From NCBI GenBank assembly GCA_023268955.1, contig JALRJW010000207.1, forward strand, positions 1 through 5,163: a stretch of DNA of 5,163 nt, given 5' to 3'. Each line of letters starts with the position of its first letter. The stretch's first letter is position 1. The translations under genes and the position numbers were made by a program. Source of the DNA: Aliarcobacter sp. GTDB lineage: Bacteria > Campylobacterota > Campylobacteria > Campylobacterales > Arcobacteraceae. Under the pieces are notes generated by a model. The model made no database searches and was not told the origin of the DNA. It worked only from the letters and a program-made list of their open reading frames with translations. Positions 1 through 5,163 of the stretch are shown here, one piece after another.

Positions 1-23
1 GTAAAATCATATATTGATGTCAT
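1..23 (-). CDS. Start of a probable glutathione peroxidase family gene (partial)
   Basis: Only the first seven codons and two bases of the eighth are present, reading MTSIYDFT from an ATG at 23-21. An AGGA site (plus-strand 29-32) lies 5 nt upstream and overlaps the TAG stop of the preceding gene, so this is a real translation start in the same operon, 7 bp after that stop. The opening IYDF pattern is typical of bacterial glutathione peroxidase (BtuE/Gpx) N-termini, thiol peroxidases that reduce hydroperoxides. Eight residues cannot prove a family, and the catalytic Cys lies outside the window. The start call is fairly firm; the product is a guess from likeness. Confidence 0.4.
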
Positions 24-30
24 TTCTTTC

Positions 31-567
31 CTATTTTATTATTTGTTTTTCTAGTAAATATTTAGTTAATTTTTCTTTAGCCATTTCATGGTTTTTCATA
101 AAATCTTCATGGGCATTTTCATTTGTGTAATTTGTAATTACAAATATCCCAGCAACTGGTATTTCAAACTCTTTTGCGACACTTAATACAGAGTAAAACT
201 CCATATTTTCAATACCAACACCATATTCATTAAAGTTTTTTGTTAGTTCTTCATTTGTTGAAATATAGTTTGAAGAGTTTACAATAGTGTCATTTCTTAC
301 AAATTTGTTTTCTGATTCTAAAACATTATCTAAAGGAGTGTAAGCATCACCACTTAAAAAACCAAGTTCAATGTTACTTGCTCTTTTTGATTCAACTATA
401 TCTCCAATTTTATAATTTCCATAAGACCCAGCACTACCTATAAAAAGTAAATACTCAGGCTTGTTAAATAAACATAATCTAGTTAAATTTATTGTTGAAT
501 TTATTAATCCAACTCCAATAGGAGTTGCATATTTAAATGTTTCATTATTTCCAGCACAAACTATCAT
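31..567 (-). CDS. Short nucleoside phosphorylase / MTA-SAH nucleosidase family protein
   Basis: A 178-aa member of the PNP/UDP phosphorylase superfamily, which cleaves the N-glycosidic bond of nucleosides in purine salvage. In the numbering from the ATG at 567, the Gly-rich IGSAGS loop is at 43-48, followed by KIGDIV at 53-58. The ENMEF motif at 120-124 contains the Met-Glu pair that binds the ribose in MTA/SAH nucleosidases. At the place of the nucleosidase catalytic Asp (SD in the E. coli enzyme) it has ITN, with Asn146; trimeric PNPs also use Asn there to hold the purine. The protein is shorter than the usual 230 or so residues. A GTG at 573 also opens the frame, but the GGAG site (573-576) overlaps it, while it sits 5 nt from the ATG at 567, which forms an ATGA overlap with the upstream stop. 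Substrate and chemistry (hydrolase or phosphorylase) cannot be settled. It is probably cytoplasmic, since no signal peptide is seen. Confidence 0.75.
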   Translation of the reverse strand: MIVCAGNNETFKYATPIGVGLINSTINLTRLCLFNKPEYLLFIGSAGSYGNYKIGDIVESKRASNIELGFLSGDAYTPLDNVLESENKFVRNDTIVNSSNYISTNEELTKNFNEYGVGIENMEFYSVLSVAKEFEIPVAGIFVITNYTNENAHEDFMKNHEMAKEKLTKYLLEKQIIK

Positions 568-1253
568 CTGCACTCCAAAATATAATTTACATTGTAGTTT
601 ACATCTTTATTTGATTGCTCTAATTTTGGCATAGTTGCAAAACTTGCCCCTACTTTTGCTAAAGAAGTCATCTCTACTCTTGGTGTATAATTATTGTAAT
701 TTGTATTAAAAGAGATATCTTTAATTTTGCATGAACTTCCAATTTTTTTAGATAAAGTCATTTGATAATCTTTTATCCATGAAATAGCATTAAGTCTTAA
801 TTCATCAAAAATAGCGTTTAACTCTTTATCATCAATCTGCCAACCCATATTTCTAATCACAACAGATTCATCTTGTCCATCTTTTAAAAGCATGATTTGT
901 TTTAAAAATTCATTTAAAGTTTCTTCATCTTTTGACTTAAATTCATACTCTAAATTTCCATTATATGATTTTAAAATAGCTTCACCATTCACATAAGCAT
1001 ATCTTGGGTAAACAGAATACTTTGAATTGTTTTTTTCAACATCACCACTAAAAGATGTTATGTATTCAGCAAACTTTGAAACGGCTGCATTTACATAAAC
1101 TTCATCTTCTTTTTTTACTTGAATTGAAACATTAGCCACTAATAAATCTTGTTTAATTGATTTTGAAAACTCTTTTGAAAACTTAATCTCATAAGAAAAA
1201 AGAGTTGTAGTTAATAGTGAACTTACTAATAAAATTTTAAAAATATTTTTCAA
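564..1253 (-). CDS. Exported SIMPL (DUF541) domain protein
   Basis: A 229-aa protein of the SIMPL/DUF541 family, whose general role in bacteria is poorly known. Residues 1-20 form a Sec signal peptide (basic KN..K start, hydrophobic 7-18, likely cut after LFS20). There is no lipobox Cys, so the product is probably soluble in the periplasm. Family traits in order: a beta-rich start (35-46), the YPRYAYVNG stretch at 82-90, a helical region with LNAIFDELRLNA at 145-156, and PRVEM at 191-195 near the end. The mature protein has two Cys, 175 and 228, which might form a disulphide in the periplasm. The start is a TTG: AAGGGA (plus-strand 1261-1266) lies 7 nt upstream, the signal peptide begins right there, and no ATG or GTG lies between the SD and it. 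It follows hisF by 32 bp and its TGA overlaps the next gene's ATG, so it is likely cotranscribed and coupled with that gene. Its role with these neighbours is unknown. Confidence 0.75.
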   Translation of the reverse strand: MKNIFKILLVSSLLTTTLFSYEIKFSKEFSKSIKQDLLVANVSIQVKKEDEVYVNAAVSKFAEYITSFSGDVEKNNSKYSVYPRYAYVNGEAILKSYNGNLEYEFKSKDEETLNEFLKQIMLLKDGQDESVVIRNMGWQIDDKELNAIFDELRLNAISWIKDYQMTLSKKIGSSCKIKDISFNTNYNNYTPRVEMTSLAKVGASFATMPKLEQSNKDVNYNVNYILECR

Positions 1254-1285
1254 ATTAAATTCCCTTTATTATTTTTGTATATATA

Positions 1286-2047
1286 TTAAATTCTTACTGG
1301 AATATTGTTGTCTCTTAAATATCTTTTTAAATCCATAATGTCGATTTCTTTAAAGTGGAAAATTGAAGCCGCTAATGCTGCACTTGCACCATGTTCAAAA
1401 GCCTCTTTAATATGTTCCATAGTTCCAGCTCCACCTGAAGCAATAACAGGAATATCTAAAGCATTTGAGATTTGTTCAGTAATATTAAGTTCAAAGCCTG
1501 TTTTAGCACCATCTGTATCCATAGAAGTAAGTAAAATTTCACCAGCACCTCTATCATATACTTCTTTTGCCCAAGCAACTGCATCAAGTCCTGTATCTTC
1601 TCTACCACCTTTTACAAAAACATGATAAGAACCATCAGCAACTTTTTTTACATCAATCGCTACAACAATACATTGTGAACCAAATCTTTGAGCACTTTCA
1701 TTGATTAAGGCAGGATTTGAAACAGCAGATGAATTTATAGAAACTTTATCACAACCTACATTTAATAGATTGTAAATATCATCAAGTTTTCTAATTCCGC
1801 CACCAACAGTTAAAGGAATAAAAACCTCTTTTGCTACTTGCTTAACAATATCAACTATTGTTCCTCTATTTTGATGACTTGCTGTGATATCTAAAAATGT
1901 AATCTCATCAGCACCTTCGTTGTTGTATCTTTTGGCAACTTCAACTGGGTCTCCAGCATCCCTTAAACCAACAAAATTAACACCTTTTACAACTCTTCCA
2001 TTATCAACATCTAAACACGGGATTATTCTTTTTGCAAAACTATCCAA
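1286..2047 (-). CDS. hisF: Imidazole glycerol phosphate synthase, cyclase subunit HisF
   Basis: HisF takes ammonia released by its glutaminase partner HisH and uses it with PRFAR to make imidazole glycerol phosphate and AICAR, linking histidine and purine synthesis in the cytoplasm. The 253-aa length is normal for this (beta-alpha)8 barrel. Visible motifs are AKRIIPCLDV at 5-14 with catalytic Asp13, VGGGIR at 81-86 (phosphate site), the second catalytic Asp132 in VAIDVK, TSMDTDG at 174-180, and ASGGAG at 203-208 (second phosphate site). By family knowledge Asp13 and Asp132 match Asp11 and Asp130 of the Thermotoga enzyme. The start is TTG at 2047-2045, with AAGGAA (plus-strand 2054-2059) 6 nt upstream and a normal N-terminus beginning there. 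No other his gene lies beside it, so it is not in a classical his operon here. It seems to head the minus-strand run. Confidence 0.97.
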   Translation of the reverse strand: MDSFAKRIIPCLDVDNGRVVKGVNFVGLRDAGDPVEVAKRYNNEGADEITFLDITASHQNRGTIVDIVKQVAKEVFIPLTVGGGIRKLDDIYNLLNVGCDKVSINSSAVSNPALINESAQRFGSQCIVVAIDVKKVADGSYHVFVKGGREDTGLDAVAWAKEVYDRGAGEILLTSMDTDGAKTGFELNITEQISNALDIPVIASGGAGTMEHIKEAFEHGASAALAASIFHFKEIDIMDLKRYLRDNNIPVRI

Positions 2048-2119
2048 TAAAAATTCCTTGATTGTATATCTATATATGTTATCTAAATATAAGTTAAAAT
2101 AAGATAGAATAACTCCTTA
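2048..2119. promoter_or_regulatory. Divergent hisF / ksgA promoter region
   Basis: This 72-bp, very AT-rich gap is the only space between the divergent hisF and ksgA genes, so it must carry both promoters. Plus-strand -10 candidates for ksgA are TAGAAT (2105-2110) and TAAAAT (2095-2100). For hisF, the minus-strand TATATT (plus 2086-2091) would give a leader of about 30 nt containing its SD. A TATACA (plus 2063-2068) is too close, since its start point would cut off the SD. No convincing -35 box is seen, which is usual for Campylobacterota. No clear operator palindrome was found. The boxes are consensus matches only, with no experimental support. Confidence 0.5.
2105..2110 (+). promoter_or_regulatory. 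Candidate -10 box for ksgA, giving a near-leaderless mRNA
   Basis: TAGAAT matches the TATAAT consensus in 5 of 6 positions and ends 9 bp before the ksgA ATG. A start point 6-8 bp downstream would leave a leader of only about 2-4 nt. This agrees with the lack of any Shine-Dalgarno sequence before ksgA. The alternative TAAAAT (2095-2100) would give a leader of about 12-14 nt, also without an SD. Confidence 0.35.
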
Positions 2120-2914
2120 ATGGAAAAAGTTGTAGCAAAAAAGAAATATGGACAGAATTTTTTAAAAGATTCATCAGTACTAGATAAGATCATCCAATCG
2201 ATGCCCCATAACAATAATCATATCGTGGAAATTGGGCCTGGCTTAGGTGATTTGACAAACAAATTAGTCAAGTACAAAGATACAACAGCTTATGAGGTTG
2301 ATACAGATTTGATTTCAAATCTAAAATCAACTTTTGCGACGCAAATAGAGCAAGGAAGATTTAAACTGATCCACACTGACGTTTTGTCTGCTTGGGATAA
2401 AAACCAAACCTTGCACGATGGTAAATATGATTTAATTGCAAACTTACCGTACTATATTGCAACAAACATTATATTAAGAGCGCTAGAAGACGATAACTGT
2501 GAAAATATCATGGTAATGGTTCAAAAAGAAGTAGCCGTTAAATTTACTGCAAAAGTAAATGAAAAAGAGTACTCTTCTTTAGGAATCATCACTGAAATGC
2601 TTTCACTTGATAGGGGAATAAATTTTGATGTTCCCCCAGAATCATTTGATCCTGCCCCAAAAGTTATGTCTTCTATTTTTTCAATTAGAAAAGATATGAC
2701 TAAAAGTATCGACAAAGGATTTAAAGATTTTTTAAAGGCCGGTTTTATTCAACCAAGAAAAAAACTATCAAAAAATCTTTCATCTGTGTGTGAGAAAAAT
2801 ACTTTAACTGATATCTTTAAGCAACTTAATATTAATGAAAACGCAAGACCTCATGAAGTTAGCGCATCTTTGTATAGCCAAATGTATACAAAGGTAAAGA
2901 ATGGAAGAAATTAA
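2120..2914 (+). CDS. ksgA: 16S rRNA dimethyladenosine transferase KsgA (RsmA)
   Basis: KsgA uses SAM to dimethylate the two adjacent adenines in the 3' terminal hairpin of 16S rRNA (A1518/A1519, E. coli numbering), a late step in 30S maturation; loss gives kasugamycin resistance. The 264-aa length is normal. The Rossmann-fold methyltransferase motifs are complete: KKYGQNFLKD at 8-17, motif I EIGPGLG at 37-43, the acidic EVDTDL at 59-64, motif IV NLPYY at 108-112, VQKEVAVKF at 134-142, and FDPAPKVMSS at 176-185. The C-terminal RNA-binding part has PRKKLSKNL at 212-220 and RPHEVS at 243-248. The ATG is the only possible start, as an in-frame TAG lies at 2105-2107. No SD precedes it; the bases before it (CTCCTTA) are SD-complementary instead. 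Its last 14 bp overlap rnj, so the two are likely cotranscribed, an order also known in Helicobacter and Campylobacter. Confidence 0.96.
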   Translation: MEKVVAKKKYGQNFLKDSSVLDKIIQSMPHNNNHIVEIGPGLGDLTNKLVKYKDTTAYEVDTDLISNLKSTFATQIEQGRFKLIHTDVLSAWDKNQTLHDGKYDLIANLPYYIATNIILRALEDDNCENIMVMVQKEVAVKFTAKVNEKEYSSLGIITEMLSLDRGINFDVPPESFDPAPKVMSSIFSIRKDMTKSIDKGFKDFLKAGFIQPRKKLSKNLSSVCEKNTLTDIFKQLNINENARPHEVSASLYSQMYTKVKNGRN

Positions 2915-4601
2915 AGAAGTTACTGTAACTACAACTGAGACTGCTCAAGTAATCGAAACTGTTGATTCATCTAATGAATTAAATGCAATTGATGGTAAGA
3001 AACCTCAAAATAGAAAAAAATACAACAATAACAAAAAACCAACTAACAATAACAATAGAGAAAGAAAACCTCAAAACAATCAAGCAAAATTACCTGCTAA
3101 AATTGATGGGTTTATTACTGACTTAAAAAAAGCATATGAAATAAATGAAAAAATTCATAAAGATAGATTAAACCCTCATTACAAACTTAATCTAAACACT
3201 AGTGCTAAAATGAGAATTACTCCACTTGGTGGATTAAATGAAATCGGTGGAAACATGATGGTATGTGAAACTGAAAATTCAGCTATTATCGTTGATGTTG
3301 GTATGAGTTTCCCCGATGAAGATATGCATGGTGTTGATATCTTAATTCCTGATTTCTCATATATTAGAGAGATTAAAGATAAGATTGCTGGTGTTGTAAT
3401 TACACATGGACATGAAGACCATATTGGAGCAATGCCATATTTATTTAAAGAGATGCAATTCCCAATCTATGGAACATCATTACCATTAGAAATGATTGGT
3501 TCAAAATTTGATGAACATAAAATGAGAGAACACAGAAAACTATTTAGACCTATTCAAAAAAGAACTCCTGTTAAAATTGGTGAATTTGAAGTTGAATGGA
3601 TGCATATTACTCACTCAATTATTGATTCATCTGCAATTGCTGTTACAACTGAAGCTGGAACTTGGATTCACACTGGAGACTTTAAAATTGATCATACTCC
3701 TGTAGATGGTTTCCCTACAGATATTCATAGATTAGCTCATTATGGTGAAAAGGGTGTATTAGTTTTAACTTCAGATTCAACAAACTCACATGCACCTGGA
3801 TTTACAAAATCTGAAAAATCAGTTTATCCAACATTTGAAAGATTATTTGCAAGTTCTCAAAACGGTAGAGTTATTATGTCTACATTCTCTTCAAATATTC
3901 ATAGAGTTGCACAAGCTATTGAAGTTGCTTTAAAATATGGAAGAAAAATCTGTGTAATTGGTAGATCAATGGAAAAAAATCTTGAAATCGCTATGAGTTT
4001 AGGTTATATTAAATTTCCTAGAGATCAATTTATTGAAGCACATGAAGTAAACAAATATGATGATAAAGAAGTTTTAATTGTAACAACAGGTTCTCAAGGT
4101 GAATCAATGTCAGCACTTTATAGAATGGCAATTCACGAACACAGACACATTAAAATCAAACCAACTGATCAGATTATTTTATCAGCTAAAGCAATTCCTG
4201 GAAATGAAGCAAGTGTATCTGGTATTATCAATCACTTATTAAAAGCTGGTGCTCAAGTTGCATATCAAGACTTTGCAGATATTCACGTTTCAGGACATGC
4301 TGCTCAAGAAGAACAAAAATTAATGTTAAGATTAGTTAAACCGAAATTCTTCTTACCTGTTCATGGTGAATATAACCATGCATTAAAACATGGTAAAACT
4401 GGTGTTGACTGTGGTGTTTTAGAAAGAAATGTATATATTATGAGTGATGGTGAGCAAGTTGAAGTTTGTCCTAAATATCTTAAAAAAGTTAAAACTGTTA
4501 AAACAGGTAAAGTATATATTGATAATCAACTTAACCATAAAATTGCTGATGACATTGTTATTGATAGACAAACAATGGCTAAAGAAGGTATCGGCATTTG
4601 A
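2901..4601 (+). CDS. rnj: Ribonuclease J, C-terminal domain cut off at a junction
   Basis: RNase J is a zinc-dependent endo- and 5'-3' exoribonuclease central to mRNA decay and rRNA processing in Campylobacterota; in Helicobacter it works with the helicase RhpA. Residues 1-103 are an extension with an Asn/Lys-rich, probably disordered part (33-62). The metallo-beta-lactamase/beta-CASP core follows: GGLNEIGGN at 110-118, HGHEDH at 169-174 (metal ligands), HITHS at 235-239, HTGDF at 257-261, the beta-CASP region around 320-445, HVSGH at 462-466 and PVHGEY at 486-491. All metal-binding motifs are intact. Translation starts at ATG 2901 inside the end of ksgA, with AAGG (2891-2894) 6 nt upstream. 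The family pattern VYID...D..I.DR....EG[IL] runs to KEGI (561-564, ending at 4592). Then come two foreign codons and a TGA, so roughly 100 residues of the C-terminal domain are missing. That domain supports dimerisation and activity in relatives. The loss is a junction effect, not a frameshift. Confidence 0.93.
   Translation: MEEIKEVTVTTTETAQVIETVDSSNELNAIDGKKPQNRKKYNNNKKPTNNNNRERKPQNNQAKLPAKIDGFITDLKKAYEINEKIHKDRLNPHYKLNLNTSAKMRITPLGGLNEIGGNMMVCETENSAIIVDVGMSFPDEDMHGVDILIPDFSYIREIKDKIAGVVITHGHEDHIGAMPYLFKEMQFPIYGTSLPLEMIGSKFDEHKMREHRKLFRPIQKRTPVKIGEFEVEWMHITHSIIDSSAIAVTTEAGTWIHTGDFKIDHTPVDGFPTDIHRLAHYGEKGVLVLTSDSTNSHAPGFTKSEKSVYPTFERLFASSQNGRVIMSTFSSNIHRVAQAIEVALKYGRKICVIGRSMEKNLEIAMSLGYIKFPRDQFIEAHEVNKYDDKEVLIVTTGSQGESMSALYRMAIHEHRHIKIKPTDQIILSAKAIPGNEASVSGIINHLLKAGAQVAYQDFADIHVSGHAAQEEQKLMLRLVKPKFFLPVHGEYNHALKHGKTGVDCGVLERNVYIMSDGEQVEVCPKYLKKVKTVKTGKVYIDNQLNHKIADDIVIDRQTMAKEGIGI
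2997..3086 (+). repeat. Asn/Lys-rich low-complexity tract within rnj
   Basis: This stretch encodes residues 33-62 of RNase J and is built mostly from AAT/AAC and AAA codons with scattered Pro, Arg and Gln. It includes runs such as NNNKK and TNNNN. It is A-rich on the plus strand and likely encodes a disordered, basic linker that could contact RNA or partner proteins. Length variation between strains would be expected from its repetitive nature, but that is inference. Confidence 0.6.
4585..4597. other. Junction between bacterial rnj and phage DNA polymerase sequence
   Basis: RNase J homology is good up to the KEGI codons ending at 4592. Phage polymerase homology is certain from 4597 onward in the frame beginning at 4597, which is offset by one base from the rnj frame (2901). 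The shared AAGAAGGTAT (4582-4591) could be read as either side, so the breakpoint can only be placed within a few bases and may sit in a short microhomology. No direct or inverted repeats, integrase gene, tRNA or att-like core are seen at the join. It looks like a chimeric join rather than a site-specific insertion. Confidence 0.85.
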
Positions 4602-5163
4602 AGGTGCTTATGTAAAAGAACCTCAGGTTGGTATGCACGACTGGGTCGCATCATTTGACTTGAACAGTTTGTATCCACACCTAATTATGCAGTATAATAT
4701 TTCACCTGAGACATTGATTGAACCAGAAGATTATTCATCTGAAATGCGTGAAGTTCTAAATCAAGGAGTAAATGTTGAAAAACTCCTCAATCAAAAGATT
4801 GATACATCACAATTATCTGGCGTTGCATTGACACCAAATGGTCAATACTTTCGCACAGACTTTCAAGGCTTCTTACCGAAGATGATGGAAGAAATGTATG
4901 AAGACCGCAAGAAGTTTAAGAAGATGATGATTAAGTGCCAACAAGATTATCAAGTTGAAACTGATCCTGAGAAGAAGAAAGAACTTGAAAAACTTATTGC
5001 ACGATATAACAATCTACAACTTGCAAAGAAAGTATCACTAAACTCCGCTTATGGTGCTTTGGGCTCACAATACTTCCGCTTCTATGACTTGCGAATGGCT
5101 CTTGCCGTTACACAAGCAGGTCAGTTGTCGATTCGTTGGATTGAAAAGAAGTTAAATCAGTTT
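4585..5163 (+). CDS. T4-like phage family B DNA polymerase, internal fragment
   Basis: This open frame runs to the window edge and gives 189 residues from 4597, lacking both ends of the protein. It matches the palm/fingers part of the T4 gp43 type replicative DNA polymerase, which copies phage DNA with the sliding clamp. Numbering from 4597: motif A SFDLNSLYPHLI at 19-30, with metal-binding Asp21 (4657-4659; T4 Asp408), then YNISPETL at 33-40. The finger helices have DRKKFKKMM at 103-111. Motif B KKVSLNSAYGALG at 144-156 has Lys145 (5029-5031; T4 Lys560) for the incoming nucleotide, then FRFYDLRMA at 160-168 and RWIEKK at 180-185. Motif C (DTDS) and the thumb lie past the window; the exonuclease domain is absent because sequence upstream is rnj. 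The frame is open by chance back to 4444 but has no SD-supported start. All 7 Arg codons are CGN and 12 of 17 Lys codons are AAG, unlike the rest of the window. The style resembles marine T4-like phages, from memory only. Confidence 0.93.

Noticed and set aside
1254..1285. Possible terminator between hisF and the SIMPL gene
   Set aside because: The gap is AT-rich with T runs but has no GC-rich stem, and it carries the SD for the SIMPL gene.
1305..1625. Plus-strand open frame of 106 codons opposite hisF
   Set aside because: It lies fully inside hisF on the other strand, its product is Ser/Pro/Ala-rich antisense sequence, and it has no SD or recognisable domain.
2061..2091. TA-rich repeats (TATATC, TATATATG, AAATATA) as an operator palindrome
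   Set aside because: They are short and low in complexity, as expected in an AT-rich promoter region, and no clean dyad of useful length could be drawn.
1884..2102. Plus-strand open frame of 72 codons covering the hisF start and the divergent region
   Set aside because: It is mostly antisense to the conserved HisF N-terminus and ends in the promoter gap; no SD and no family likeness.
2521..2715. Minus-strand open frame of 64 codons inside ksgA
   Set aside because: It is antisense to the conserved KsgA motif region, with no sign of independent coding.
4444..5163. One continuous open frame that joins rnj sequence in a shifted frame to the polymerase
   Set aside because: Before about 4585 this frame is an out-of-frame reading of well-conserved RNase J codons, giving Leu/Lys-rich nonsense. 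ATG triplets at 4447 and 4549 lack SD support. A real fusion protein is very unlikely.
4585..5163. Prophage insertion into rnj
   Set aside because: The phage side begins in the middle of a polymerase gene, with no integrase, att repeat or tRNA. T4-like phages are lytic, so a chimeric join explains the data better.
4597..5163. Bacterial DNA polymerase II (PolB) instead of a phage enzyme
   Set aside because: The motif words (FDLNSLYPHLI, NSAYGALG, FRFYDLRMA) and spacing fit T4-type gp43 much better than bacterial Pol II.

Overview
The first 4.59 kb look like an AT-rich chromosomal stretch of a Campylobacterota bacterium, probably an Arcobacter-type genus. The reasons are the ksgA-rnj gene pair (known side by side in Helicobacter and Campylobacter), an RNase J with a long Asn/Lys-rich N-terminal extension like the Helicobacter enzyme, strong preference for AGA and AAA codons, and very tight gene packing. 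The genus is inferred from general likeness, not from a search.

Layout. On the minus strand, read from about 2047 down to 1, lies a compact four-gene run: hisF (imidazole glycerol phosphate synthase cyclase subunit), an exported SIMPL/DUF541 protein, a short nucleoside phosphorylase/nucleosidase-family protein, and the first eight codons of a probable glutathione peroxidase. hisF and the SIMPL gene both start with TTG, each behind a good Shine-Dalgarno site. The SIMPL and phosphorylase genes are joined by an ATGA overlap, which moves the phosphorylase start to the ATG at 567. A 72-bp divergent promoter region (2048-2119) separates this run from ksgA and rnj on the plus strand, which overlap by 14 bp. 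ksgA has no Shine-Dalgarno site and a possible -10 box only 9 bp from its ATG, so it may be made from a leaderless or nearly leaderless message. The ksgA-rnj pair joins ribosome maturation (16S rRNA dimethylation) with RNA processing and decay.

The striking event is at about 4585-4597. RNase J homology stops just after the conserved KEGI at the start of its C-terminal domain. In another reading frame the sequence becomes, from 4597 to the window end, the palm and fingers part of a T4-like phage family B DNA polymerase (gp43 type) with clear motifs A and B. This piece has no start, promoter or upstream polymerase domains. Arg codon choice flips completely: 22 of 22 AGA in the rnj frame, 7 of 7 CGN in the polymerase piece. 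The simplest reading is a chimeric join between a bacterial and a phage sequence, most likely an assembly or cloning artefact. A real illegitimate recombination is possible but would remove the C-terminal domain of RNase J. Apart from this junction the window is ordinary housekeeping sequence, and I see no new defence or mobile system in it.
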